Assembly (NCBI GenBank): GCA_020852955.1
Contig: JADYZW010000009.1
Span: 1 to 64,000 of the forward strand
Reading direction: 5' to 3'
Source: Deltaproteobacteria bacterium
GTDB lineage: Bacteria > Desulfobacterota > Binatia > UTPRO1
Length of the DNA: 64,000 nucleotides
The number at the start of each line of letters is the position of its first letter. Position 1 is the stretch's first letter. Below, in pieces: positions 42,457 through 51,185 of the stretch. The position numbers and the translations under genes are program-made. The notes under the pieces were generated by a model, which made no database searches, was not told where the DNA came from, and saw only the letters and a list, made by a program, of their open reading frames with translations.

Positions 42457-43209
42457 ATGAAGATCGCGACCTGGAACGTGAACGGCATCCGCGCCCGCGA
42501 GGCGCAGGCGCTCGATTGGCTGGCGCGCGAGGTGCCCGACGTCGTCTGCCTGCAGGAGATCAAGGCCAAGCCCGAGCAGGTGCCGGAGGCGCTTGGCAAC
42601 CTCGGAGGCTACTGGTGCTACTGGCACGGCGCCGGCGGCTACTCGGGGGTGGGCCTGCACCTCGCGAAGCGCCGCTTCCCCGCGGAGCCGGCCTTCAGCC
42701 ATCCCGACTTCGACTACGAGACGCGCATCGTGCAGGCCGTCGCCGGCGACACGGTGTTCGCCTCGGTCTACGTGCCGAACGGCGGCAAGGACTACGCCGC
42801 CAAGATCCGCTTCCTCACCGCCCTCGAGGGCTACGTGGCGGGCGTCCACGCGAGCGGACGGCATCTCGTCCTCTGCGGCGACCTGAACGTGGCGCGCACC
42901 GATCGTGACGTCCATCCGAAGGAGCGCAAGCCCGGCGTCATCGGCCAGAAGCCGGAGGAGCGGGCGCTCATCGAGCGCTTGTGCGGGTGCGGGGTGGTCG
43001 ACGTCGGCCGGGCGCTGGATCCCGAGAACGCCGAGCTCTTCACCTGGTGGCCGCCGTGGCGGAACATGAAGGCCCGCAACATCGGCTGGCGCATCGACTA
43101 CATCGTCGCCTCGACGCCGATCGCCGAGCGCGCCGAGCGCTGCGTCGTGCAGCGCGAGGTCGGCACCAGCGACCACGGGCCGGTGGTGGCGACGTTCGCC
43201 GCGGGCTGA
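42457..43209 (+). CDS. xthA: Exodeoxyribonuclease III (AP endonuclease)
   Basis: The 250-aa product has all exonuclease III blocks: ATWNVNGIRAREAQ, CLQEIKAKPEQVP, YVPNGGKDYAAKIRFL, GDLNVARTDRDVHPKE, WRIDYIVAS and the terminal TSDHGPVVATF with the catalytic Asp-His. It removes 3-prime blocked ends and cuts at abasic sites. It lies ten bases downstream of ligD, and the pair looks like a small DNA repair unit. A GC hairpin follows at 43264. Confidence 0.97.
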   Translation: MKIATWNVNGIRAREAQALDWLAREVPDVVCLQEIKAKPEQVPEALGNLGGYWCYWHGAGGYSGVGLHLAKRRFPAEPAFSHPDFDYETRIVQAVAGDTVFASVYVPNGGKDYAAKIRFLTALEGYVAGVHASGRHLVLCGDLNVARTDRDVHPKERKPGVIGQKPEERALIERLCGCGVVDVGRALDPENAELFTWWPPWRNMKARNIGWRIDYIVASTPIAERAERCVVQREVGTSDHGPVVATFAAG

Positions 43210-43263
43210 GAAGGGGCAGCCGGGATTTCCGCCGCGGCGACACGACGCTCGCCGGGGCGCCCG

Positions 43264-43300
43264 GCGCGGGCAGGAGCTCCGGATCCGCCCCTGCCCGCGC
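43264..43300. terminator. Perfect 11-bp hairpin at a convergent junction
   Basis: GCGCGGGCAGG at 43264-43274 pairs with CCTGCCCGCGC at 43290-43300 around a 15-base loop. It sits between xthA and the convergent Cys-rich protein gene. No T-tract follows on either strand. Confidence 0.6.
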
Positions 43301-43318
43301 GCGGCGTTCATCGAGTCG

Positions 43319-44401
43319 TCACTGGCACGTGCAGCCGCCGCCGGGCACGGGGCCGACGGCGACGCATGCCAGACCCGCGGGGCAGGCGCCGAGGCATTGC
43401 GGGTTGCCCGCCAGCTGGCCGCAGGGCGGCGGTGTTCCCGTCTCGCAGAAGCAGGACGTTGGCCCGTTCGGCACGCACGCTTCTCCCGGATTCGGACACG
43501 CGCCGTCGCAGGTCGGGGCGATGGTACCGCCGCAGGGCGGATTGTTCGGCGGCCGGCAGTCGCAGCCGCCGGTCGTGTTCACGACGCACACCTCGGTCGG
43601 ATCCGGGCAGTCGCCGCTGCACTGCGGGACCGCCGTCGGGTCGAGGCTGCACGGGTGACTGCAGACGCAGCTGTCGTCGGGCGCGACCCGGCACTGATCG
43701 CGCGGGTCGGGGCAGGGGCCCGCGCACACGTGGGCGCCCGCGGACTGACAGGCGGGATCCGGCTCGCGGCAATCGCAGTCGGCGGTGCCGTCGGCGTTGA
43801 TCACGAAGACGCACTGCTGCGGGTTCCCGCTCCCCGAGGGCGGGCAGGGTCCGGCGCACTGACCGCCGCCGGCCGCGGTATCGAAGGCGCATCCGGGAGT
43901 GCGGGTCGCGGTCGGTGTCTCGGTCGGCGCGATCGGTGTCGCCGTCGCCGTCGGCGTCGGCGTCTGGTGCTGGATCTCCTTGGTCGCCGGGGCGCACAGG
44001 AACTTCGGCGGCTTCACCGTGACGTCGCGGGACCCGAACTGGTCGTTGACGAGCAGGGTGGGCAGCGTCTGCTTCGGGCATGCGAGCTTGTAGCAGAGGT
44101 AGTCGGAGGCTTTCGGTCCGGGGGCCGCGCCCGGGGGCGGCGGTTGCGCGTTCTGCTTGGCGACGTCGATGCAGAACAGCTTGGCGGGCACGACGACCTT
44201 GCACCCGGTTTCGAGGTTGAAGGGCGGGCGCTGCTCCGGAAGCAGATCGACCTTGTAGACGGCCTTCGGCGCATAGTCCTTGATGGCGTAGCATTTCAGG
44301 TGGTCGAAGATGGGAACCAACTGCGCGGCCGCGACCGAGGTCACGGAGAGCGTGAGAACGGCCGCCGCGCTTGCGATCGAACGTCCATGGCGAATGATCA
44401 T
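43319..44401 (-). CDS. Secreted protein with five C-terminal Cys-rich repeats
   Basis: The product is 360 aa. The start ATG has AAGGAG eight bases upstream on the minus strand and leads straight into a signal peptide (IASAAAVLTLSVTSVAAAQ). A lineage-type domain follows (about 28-140): FDHLKCYAIKDY, GCKVVVPAKLFCIDVAK, DYLCYKLACP and PPKFLCAPA. A Thr/Pro linker (about 145-168) joins it to five repeats of about 36 residues with the pattern C-x-G-x-CP, x, C, x, C-x-C, such as QCSGDCPDPTEVCVV and TCDGACPNPGEACVP. The repeats look like small disulfide-bonded modules similar to EGF or Kazal-type units. No enzyme motif is visible. It is divergent from the kelch protein at 44885 and may be part of the same outer-surface assembly. 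Confidence 0.7.
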   Translation of the reverse strand: MIIRHGRSIASAAAVLTLSVTSVAAAQLVPIFDHLKCYAIKDYAPKAVYKVDLLPEQRPPFNLETGCKVVVPAKLFCIDVAKQNAQPPPPGAAPGPKASDYLCYKLACPKQTLPTLLVNDQFGSRDVTVKPPKFLCAPATKEIQHQTPTPTATATPIAPTETPTATRTPGCAFDTAAGGGQCAGPCPPSGSGNPQQCVFVINADGTADCDCREPDPACQSAGAHVCAGPCPDPRDQCRVAPDDSCVCSHPCSLDPTAVPQCSGDCPDPTEVCVVNTTGGCDCRPPNNPPCGGTIAPTCDGACPNPGEACVPNGPTSCFCETGTPPPCGQLAGNPQCLGACPAGLACVAVGPVPGGGCTCQ

Positions 44402-44884
44402 GGGAGGCTCCTTCGTCGAGCTGGCGTGGGGCGAAATGACCGAGAAGGCGGACGAACGCTCGGGGGGGGGCGGCGGGCCGCGGGGGAGCGCGGGCCTCGG
44501 GCGGCCGCAGACCGCGGACACGGACGGAATGCCAAGGCCGATGCACGGGACAATCATCGCCTCTCCTGTCCCGCGCCGCTGGAGCGTCACTCGGCGGGGA
44601 ACCGGAACCGTGGCCGACCGGAAACTCCCAGGAACGCCAAGGAGGTTCCTAGGACCGGGACCGTCCGGCTGTCAACGACATTCTCGTCGGGGAGGCCGCG
44701 CCACGGATGCCGGGCTCGGGTCACCCGCCGCGTCTCGGAGCGCGCCGGCCGTTGACCGGAGCGGAATCGCCCGTAGGGCAGTCGAAGCTCAGGTCGGCGT
44801 CGCCGCTGGACCCAGACCCGATTGGATCCGACGTCCACCGCTGCCAGGATCGAGCTGCTCGACCGTCTCGCCGGAGGTTCGCGC
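44402..44884. other. Divergent intergenic region between two secreted-protein genes
   Basis: These 483 bases hold no convincing gene. I see a run of nine G at 44462-44470, and an inverted repeat CCCAGGAAC (44627-44635) / GTTCCTAGG (44645-44653) with eight of nine positions paired and a nine-base spacer, which could be an operator or hairpin. The Shine-Dalgarno GGAGG at 44873-44877 belongs to the kelch gene. Confidence 0.5.
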
Positions 44885-47800
44885 ATGCGCCCCAGCCGTG
44901 GTCACGTCCTCACCGTCGTTCTGGCGCTCTTCGCGCTCGCCGCTCCGACCCACGCGCAGTACGCCTGCGAGCAGTGGGTCGCGGTCGCGACGACGAGCGA
45001 TCCGCCGAAGCGCTTCGGGCATCAACTCGTCTACGACGGCGATCGCCAGAAGGTCCTCATGTTCGGCGGCGAGTCGCGAGACGCGCTCACGCTACCGACG
45101 TATCTGAACGACCTCTGGGAGCTCGACCTCCCGACCGCGACATGGACGGAGATCCCCGCCGACGCGAACGTGCCCGACGCTCGATCCGGCCATGCCGCCG
45201 CCTACGACGCCAAGAACAAGCTCCTGGTGATCTACGGCGGCCTCGGGATCGACCCGCTCGGACCGACGGACGACCTCCGGCGCAACATCGCGTTCTACGA
45301 TCCCGCCGCGCACCATTGGGTCGACGCGCTCGGCGTGATCCCGTCGGGCGCGGGTGTCGTACAGGCCGCGATGGCGTACGACCCGGTGCGCGAGGTGTGG
45401 GTCGCGTTCGGCGGGCGCGACGACGACCGGGCGTACGACTCGACGGTCGTGAGCGGCCGCCTCGTGCACCCCGCGCACCACCCGGCGGCGCGCATCGCGC
45501 ACACGATGGTCTGGTCGCCGTCGCTCGGCGGCATCGTCCTGTACGGCGGCCAGAGCTTCGACGACAGTCAGTTCGGCGCCGTCTTCGGCGACGTCTGGCT
45601 CTGGGACGGCGCGGATTGGCGGTTCCTCGGGAGCGGGCCGACCCGCTACGACCAGGGCGCGGCATGGGACGCGCGCTTCGACAAGCTCGTGCTCTTCGGC
45701 GGCGTCGACGACACCGGCGCCACCACCGCGGACGTCCTCTTCCGGAGCGGCGACGGCCCGACCACGAGGCACGACACGACCGTCTCGCCGGCGGCGCGCG
45801 GGCGGATGGGCTTCGCGTGGGACGACGCGCACCAGCTCGCGGTCATGTTCGGCGGGAAGGGCGGCGACACGATCTACAGCGGCACCTGGACCTTCGGCGG
45901 CCGCGCGCCGACCTACACGCTCGCACCGACCTCCCGCGAGTCGCCGCCGTGCGCGGACGACTTCTTCGACTTCACCCCGGAAGGCATCGGGCCCTTCGCG
46001 CTCCAGTGGCAGCGCGTCGTGAACGGTGCGCCGGTCGACCTGCACGACAACGCGCGCATGTTCGGCACCACGACGCCGCAGCTCGAGATCGACCCGCTCC
46101 GGCCGGGCGACAGCGGCTTCTACCGCGTCGAGGCCTCGAACGACTGCGGGACGACGCCGACCGATCCCTTCAGTGTCACCGTGCAGGAAGGCGCCTGGAT
46201 CGATACGGCGCTCGGCCCGCAGCGCGAGAACACGCAGATGGCCTACGACGGTACGCGCGGCACGGTCGTCCTCTTCGGCGGCTTCCAGTCGCCCGGCGAG
46301 GACGGCTTCGGCTTCGCGACCGAGAACGACACCTGGGAGTACGACGGCAGCGCGTGGGCGCGGATGCAGAAAACGAGCGTCCTGCCGGACGCGATCCCCG
46401 GCCGGCAGACCGCGTCGATGGCCTACGACCCGGTGCGCCAGGTCACGGTCATGTACGGCGGCTTCTACGGCGACAACACGCATCAGCACGACCGCACCCT
46501 CTCCGACACCTGGGAATGGAACGGCGCGACCTGGACCCAGAAGGCGAACGGTCCCGGACCCCGCGTCAAGGGGCAGATGGTGTGGGACGGCGACCGGCAG
46601 CGGATCGAGCTCTACGGCGGCCGCACCGGGGGCTCGACGCAGGCGAACGACCTGTGGGAGTGGGACGGCACGACCTGGACGCCGCGTGTGACGACCGGCG
46701 GCCCGCCGACCGCGAACGAGAACGCCACCGCGACCTACGACCCGGTGCGAAAGGCGCTCGTCGTCCAGACCTACACCACCGCCGCCACCCCGGTCGGCGA
46801 GACCTGGGACCTGATCGACGGCGCCTGGACGCTCCGCGGCACGACCAGCGAGACCTCGCTCAGCAACGGCACGCTGGTACTCGTCTTCGACGCGGCCCGC
46901 GGCCACCCCGTCGGGATCGGGTTCCATCAGCTCCAGAGCGGGACGCGCGAGCACGAGACCTGGATCCTCGAGTCCCCCGGCAGCTTCCGTCGGATGAACG
47001 TCGGAGCGTTCCTGCCACCGCGCTCGTTCATGCCGCTGGTCTACGACGCGGCTCGCCAGCGCGAAGTCACCCACGGCGGACGCAATCTCACGAACGGCGA
47101 CGAGATCCTCGAGACCAGCGAGCTCACCTTCGAGGGCGACCCGCTCTGCGGCGTCACGGCCTGCGGCGACGGTGCCGTCGATCCGAGCGAGGACTGCGAC
47201 CCGTTCAGCAGCGACGACGGACTCTGCTGCTCCCAGTGCCACTTCGTCTCCTACTTCACGCCATGCGGGGGCGGCACCGGCCGATGCGATCACGCGGGCC
47301 GGTGCGTGGCTACGAATTGCGGGAACGGCGTCCTCGATCCCGGCGAGGAGTGCGAGCCCTATCCCTCGCCCTACGATCCGTACCGCGACGCGTGCTGCAA
47401 CCTGGAGTGCAAGTACGATCCGGCCGGCAGCGCGTGCTACCACGATCCGGGAGCCGGCACCTGCGACGCCGCGCACAGGTGCGTGTCGAACACTTGCGGC
47501 GACGGCGTGCAGAACTCCGACCTCGAGGAGTGCGACGGCTTCGGCACGGTCGTGTTCTGCTGCACGCCGACCTGTCGGAACACCATCTTCGGCGCCTGCT
47601 CCGATGCCTGCAGCGGCGGTGAATGCGAGTCGAACGGCGCGGGCGGCGCGGCGTGCCGCATCGAGCCGCACGACGCGACCGGCTGTAGCGCCGCGACCTC
47701 GACGAACGGATGGATCGACGGCGCTACGGGCGGGACGATCACGACGCCCGACGGCTCGGCGTCGCTCACCGTGCCGCCCGGGGTCGCGCCGAGCGGCAAC

Positions 47801-48670
47801 TACGCGATCGCATCGCACTTGGCGGTGAGCGCCTTCGGCATCGGCGACGCGACCACGCTCGTGCTCGCCGCGCGCTTCGGGCCCTCGACGGTGTTCGGTG
47901 TTCCGGGCGTCACGATCACGCTTCACTGGCCGGACGCCGACGGCGACGGCATCGTCGACGGGACGAACGTGGCGGAGCGTACCCTGACGCTCCGGCACGA
48001 CGGTGTCCCGATCGGCTCCTGCGCGACCGGCGCCGGCTGCAGTCGCACCCTGAACCAATGGAGCTTCCACGTGGTGTCGTTCAGCGAGCTCGCGATCGTG
48101 GGGTCGCCGCCGCCGCTCTGCGCGACCTTCGGCAAGCCGAAGCTCAGGCTCGGCAAGATGCTCGCGCCCGGCGGCGACGACACGCTCGCGTTCGCGGGCG
48201 TCCTGCCGGCTCCGCCGATCGCGCTCGATGCCGACGTGGCGGGAGTCGCGTTCCGCCTCGACGACGGCGTGGGCTCCGTCGTCGACGTGACGCTCCCGCC
48301 CGGAGCCTACGACAAGGTGACCAAGACCGGCTGGAAGGTCGACAAGAAGCGGACCACGTGGAGGTGGAGCCATCCCAAAGCCGGGGCGCCGTCGGGAATC
48401 GTGAAGGCGACGCTCGCCGTGCATGCCAGGCACGCGACGCTCGCGGTGTCGGTGAAAGGCGCGGCCGGCACGTTCGCGGCGACCGCACCGGTCGTCGTCA
48501 CCCTCGACCTCCCCGCGACCGGTACCTGCGGGGCGACGCACTTCGCCGTCGGCACGGAAGGGTGCAGGGTGACGAGCAGGGGAAAGACGCTTGCCTGCAA
48601 GACGGGCGTCGGTCGGGCGAACGGCAGCCTCGACCGTGTGCTCCGAAGCCGAGGGCGACGGCGGCCATGA
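44885..48670 (+). CDS. Secreted kelch-type double beta-propeller protein with Ig-like and Myxococcus Cys-repeat domains
   Basis: The product is 1261 aa from the ATG at 44885, chosen for GGAGG seven bases upstream and the signal peptide right after it (VVLALFALAAPTHAQ). Two kelch/galactose-oxidase-like propellers (about 30-335 and 436-745) show repeats such as HQLVYDGDRQKVLMFGGES and MAYDPVRQVTVMYGG, with DLWEWDGTTWT. Between them is an Ig-like domain (about 340-435). Next come three Myxococcus Cys-rich repeats (CGDGAVDPSEDCD, CGNGVLDPGEECE, CGDGVQNSDLEECD; about 755-875) and a ZU5-like segment (GGTITTPDGSASLTVPPG). The C-terminal domain of about 180 residues resembles domains of other secreted proteins of such lineages. 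No copper-oxidase residues were recognised, so the propellers are probably binding modules. It stands alone on this strand. Confidence 0.72.
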   Translation: MRPSRGHVLTVVLALFALAAPTHAQYACEQWVAVATTSDPPKRFGHQLVYDGDRQKVLMFGGESRDALTLPTYLNDLWELDLPTATWTEIPADANVPDARSGHAAAYDAKNKLLVIYGGLGIDPLGPTDDLRRNIAFYDPAAHHWVDALGVIPSGAGVVQAAMAYDPVREVWVAFGGRDDDRAYDSTVVSGRLVHPAHHPAARIAHTMVWSPSLGGIVLYGGQSFDDSQFGAVFGDVWLWDGADWRFLGSGPTRYDQGAAWDARFDKLVLFGGVDDTGATTADVLFRSGDGPTTRHDTTVSPAARGRMGFAWDDAHQLAVMFGGKGGDTIYSGTWTFGGRAPTYTLAPTSRESPPCADDFFDFTPEGIGPFALQWQRVVNGAPVDLHDNARMFGTTTPQLEIDPLRPGDSGFYRVEASNDCGTTPTDPFSVTVQEGAWIDTALGPQRENTQMAYDGTRGTVVLFGGFQSPGEDGFGFATENDTWEYDGSAWARMQKTSVLPDAIPGRQTASMAYDPVRQVTVMYGGFYGDNTHQHDRTLSDTWEWNGATWTQKANGPGPRVKGQMVWDGDRQRIELYGGRTGGSTQANDLWEWDGTTWTPRVTTGGPPTANENATATYDPVRKALVVQTYTTAATPVGETWDLIDGAWTLRGTTSETSLSNGTLVLVFDAARGHPVGIGFHQLQSGTREHETWILESPGSFRRMNVGAFLPPRSFMPLVYDAARQREVTHGGRNLTNGDEILETSELTFEGDPLCGVTACGDGAVDPSEDCDPFSSDDGLCCSQCHFVSYFTPCGGGTGRCDHAGRCVATNCGNGVLDPGEECEPYPSPYDPYRDACCNLECKYDPAGSACYHDPGAGTCDAAHRCVSNTCGDGVQNSDLEECDGFGTVVFCCTPTCRNTIFGACSDACSGGECESNGAGGAACRIEPHDATGCSAATSTNGWIDGATGGTITTPDGSASLTVPPGVAPSGNYAIASHLAVSAFGIGDATTLVLAARFGPSTVFGVPGVTITLHWPDADGDGIVDGTNVAERTLTLRHDGVPIGSCATGAGCSRTLNQWSFHVVSFSELAIVGSPPPLCATFGKPKLRLGKMLAPGGDDTLAFAGVLPAPPIALDADVAGVAFRLDDGVGSVVDVTLPPGAYDKVTKTGWKVDKKRTTWRWSHPKAGAPSGIVKATLAVHARHATLAVSVKGAAGTFAATAPVVVTLDLPATGTCGATHFAVGTEGCRVTSRGKTLACKTGVGRANGSLDRVLRSRGRRRP

Positions 48671-48671
48671 G

Positions 48672-48692
48672 CCGGATCAATAGATGATCCGG
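48672..48692. terminator. Perfect 8-bp hairpin overlapping convergent stop codons
   Basis: CCGGATCA at 48672-48679 pairs with TGATCCGG at 48685-48692 around the loop ATAGA. The plus-strand kelch gene stops at 48670. The minus-strand CoA-transferase ends at 48677, so its stop codon lies inside the left arm. The coding ends of two genes and the hairpin share the same bases. Confidence 0.6.
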
Positions 48693-49906
48693 GACTCGAC
48701 CAGCGTCCGGTAGCGCGCGTCGTCGATGCCGAGCAGGCCCTTGAACACCCGCTCGTTGTCCTGGCCGATGCGCGGGCCCGGCCGCACCTCGATCGCGCTC
48801 CGGCTCGTCTTCACGTAGGCGCCGTAGATCGTCTCCGTGAAGCCGAGCGGGTGCGCGACCTCGATGAAGGTGCCGCGCGCCCGCCAGTGCGGGTCGCGGA
48901 GCAGGTCGGCGACGTTCAGGACCGGCGTGGCGGCGACGCCCGCGGCTTGCAGCCGGCGGGCGAGCTCGTAGTCGTCGAAACCGGCGGTCCATGCCGCGAG
49001 GCCCTCGTGCAACGCGTCGAGCGCGGCGAGGCGGCCGGCGAGCGTCGCGAGGCCGGGCGCCGTCGCCCACGCCGGGTCGCCCATGGCGGCGGCGAGCGCC
49101 CGCCAGGCGTCGTCGTGTGTGACCGCGATCGCGATCCAGCGGTCGTCGCCGGCGCACGGAAAGACGCCGTGCGGCGCGGACGCGGCGCGCGGGTGGCGAT
49201 TGCCGAGCGGGCCCGCCGAGCGGCCGTTCAGCGCGTAGTCCATGAACGCCGGCCCGACCATCTGCATGACGGCTTCCTGCTGCGAGTAGTCGATGTGCTG
49301 GCCCGCGCCGGTACGGTCGCGGTGGCGCAGGGCGGCGAGGATCGCGAACGCGCCCATGATGCCGTTGTAGGGGTCCGAGAACGCGTTCTCGACCGGGATC
49401 GGCGTGCCGTCGCCGTAGCCGACGAGGCTGTCGAGGCCGGTCGTGCTCGTGAGGCTGAGACCGTAGGTGCGGATGTCCTTCAGCGGGCCGGTGAGCCCCG
49501 CGGCCGGCATCGAGAACATGACGAGATCGGGCTTGACCGCGCGGAGGTCGTCCCAGCCGAGGTGCAGGCCTTCCATCACGCCGGGGCCGAAGTTCTCGAT
49601 GACGATGTCGCACCTCGCGATGAGGTCCTTCGCGAGGGAGCGTCCCTCCGGGTGCTTGAGGTTCAGCGACACGCTGCCGTTCCCCGCCCAGCAGGCGTGG
49701 TTCGAGAGGCTGCGGTCGGGATCGCGCACGCCTTCGGCGAAGGGCGGCAGCATGCGGGTCAAGTCGATGCGCGCGCGCGACTCGATCTTGAGGACGTCGG
49801 CGCCGAGGAAGCCGAGGGTCTGGCCGACGACGGGTCCGGCCCACACCCAGCCGAAGTTGGCGACGCGCACGCCGGAGAGGGGGAGCGTCGATGCGGGGGT
49901 CGTCAT
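48677..49906 (-). CDS. CaiB/BaiF family III CoA-transferase
   Basis: The 409-aa product shows GVRVANFGWVWAGPVVGQTL, LGFLGADVLKIESRARID, GNGSVSLNLKHPEGRSLA, DIVIENFGPGVMEGL and GQHIDYSQQEAV. The catalytic Asp is in place (AFSDPYNGIMGAFAILAAL). It is the second gene of a two-gene minus-strand unit, 11 bases after the related gene at 49918. Two different family III members in a row suggest a heteromeric enzyme, as in benzylsuccinate CoA-transferase (BbsE/BbsF), but the substrate is not revealed. The end overlaps the convergent hairpin. Confidence 0.9.
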   Translation of the reverse strand: MTTPASTLPLSGVRVANFGWVWAGPVVGQTLGFLGADVLKIESRARIDLTRMLPPFAEGVRDPDRSLSNHACWAGNGSVSLNLKHPEGRSLAKDLIARCDIVIENFGPGVMEGLHLGWDDLRAVKPDLVMFSMPAAGLTGPLKDIRTYGLSLTSTTGLDSLVGYGDGTPIPVENAFSDPYNGIMGAFAILAALRHRDRTGAGQHIDYSQQEAVMQMVGPAFMDYALNGRSAGPLGNRHPRAASAPHGVFPCAGDDRWIAIAVTHDDAWRALAAAMGDPAWATAPGLATLAGRLAALDALHEGLAAWTAGFDDYELARRLQAAGVAATPVLNVADLLRDPHWRARGTFIEVAHPLGFTETIYGAYVKTSRSAIEVRPGPRIGQDNERVFKGLLGIDDARYRTLVESRIIY

Positions 49907-49917
49907 GGCGCGCGTCC

Positions 49918-51129
49918 TCAGATCACGCCGTCGCGGTGGAGCGCGGCGAGCGCCGCCGCGCCGAGGCCGAGCCGTTCGCCGAAGACCTCGGCGTTGTGCT
50001 CTCCGAGAAGGGGCGCCGGACGCGCCGGTCCCCCCGGGCTCGCGGGCAGCCGGAAGGGCGCGCCGAGATCGCGCACGCGGCCGAGCGCCGGGTGGTCGAT
50101 CTCGGTCAGATAGCCGCGCGCCGCGAGGTGCGGGTGCTCGGCGGCCTCGGCCACCGTGAAGACGGCGGTCACCGGCACGCCCTCGGCCTGGCAGCGGTCC
50201 ATGATCTCGCGCTTGCTGTGCTCCATCGTCCACTCGATCAAGAGGGGGTAGATCACGTCGGCGTTCTGCGCGCGCTGGTACATGTCCTGGAAGATGTCGA
50301 CGGTCATCCACTCGGGATTGCCCATGACGCGGGCGAGGCCGTTCCACTGCCCGGGCTCGAGCGCGAGCATCCAGACGTGGCCGTCCTTGCACGGCAGGAT
50401 CGTCGCCGGGGCGCCGAGCGGCATGCCGACCCCGGTGCGGCGCTCGAACCTGCCATCCTGGGCGCAGCCGCCGATGTTCTGGCCCCCGACGAAGGTCGCC
50501 GCGATGGCTTCCGCGCACGACACGTCGACGTGCTGGCCGCCGCCGACGCGCGCGCGGCCGTAGACCGCGGCGAGGCCCCAGGTCGCGGCGGTCACCGCGC
50601 CGTAGAAGTCGGCGGCGAAGGTACCGTGCTCGAGCGGCGCCTCGCCGGGCCGGCCGCAGTAGCGGCTGCTCGCGCCCGAGAGGTGGAAGGCGTTCAGATC
50701 CGTGCCGAGCCAGTCGGAGTAGGGGCCGGTCTGGCCGAACGGCGTGATCGAGATCGTCACGAGGTCCGGATTCGCCGCGGCGAGGGTCGCGTGGTCGAGC
50801 CCCCAGGACGCCATCGTTCCCGGCTTCCGATTCTCGATCACGACGTCCGCCTGCGCGGCGAGCGCGCGCGCCATCTCGCGGCCGCGATCCGTGGCGAGAT
50901 CGAGGGTGACGCCGCGCTTGTTGGTGTTGAGGAAGAAGAACGTCCCGCTCGTCTCGCGGTCGGGCGCGTCGCCGGGAAACGGGCCCCACCCGCGGCTCGG
51001 GTCGCCGGTCGGCGGCTCGATCTTCACGACGTCGGCGCCGTAGTCGGCGAGGAGCTTGCCGCAGTACGGCGCCGAGACCAGCTCGCCGAGCTCGAGGACG
51101 GTGATGCCGTGGAGCGCGCCGGGCGTCAT
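49918..51129 (-). CDS. CaiB/BaiF family III CoA-transferase
   Basis: The 403-aa product has GITVLELGELVSAPYCGKLL, ADYGADVVKIEPPTGDPSR, FFFLNTNKRGVTLDLATDRG, VVIENRKPGTMASWGLD and ITPFGQTGPYSDW. The catalytic Asp sits in FAADFYGAV. An internal start codon further in would lose the N-terminal Rossmann part, so the ATG at 51129 is preferred. It is first in a pair with the gene at 48677. The two differ strongly in sequence and probably form the two subunits of one enzyme or act on two acids. It starts 57 bases beyond the end of the efflux permease gene on the same strand. Confidence 0.9.
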   Translation of the reverse strand: MTPGALHGITVLELGELVSAPYCGKLLADYGADVVKIEPPTGDPSRGWGPFPGDAPDRETSGTFFFLNTNKRGVTLDLATDRGREMARALAAQADVVIENRKPGTMASWGLDHATLAAANPDLVTISITPFGQTGPYSDWLGTDLNAFHLSGASSRYCGRPGEAPLEHGTFAADFYGAVTAATWGLAAVYGRARVGGGQHVDVSCAEAIAATFVGGQNIGGCAQDGRFERRTGVGMPLGAPATILPCKDGHVWMLALEPGQWNGLARVMGNPEWMTVDIFQDMYQRAQNADVIYPLLIEWTMEHSKREIMDRCQAEGVPVTAVFTVAEAAEHPHLAARGYLTEIDHPALGRVRDLGAPFRLPASPGGPARPAPLLGEHNAEVFGERLGLGAAALAALHRDGVI

Positions 51130-51185
51130 GAGCGGGCTCGCAGTAGTATGGAACCCGCGACCCCGCAAGCGATCCGTCGCGTCGA

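Noticed and set aside
44462-44478. G-quadruplex regulator in the divergent gap
   Set aside because: There is a run of nine G but not four clean G-tracts with short loops, and GC-rich background makes such runs common.
44822-44884. Earlier start for the kelch protein at 44822
   Set aside because: The ATG at 44885 has GGAGG at seven bases and begins directly with the signal peptide.
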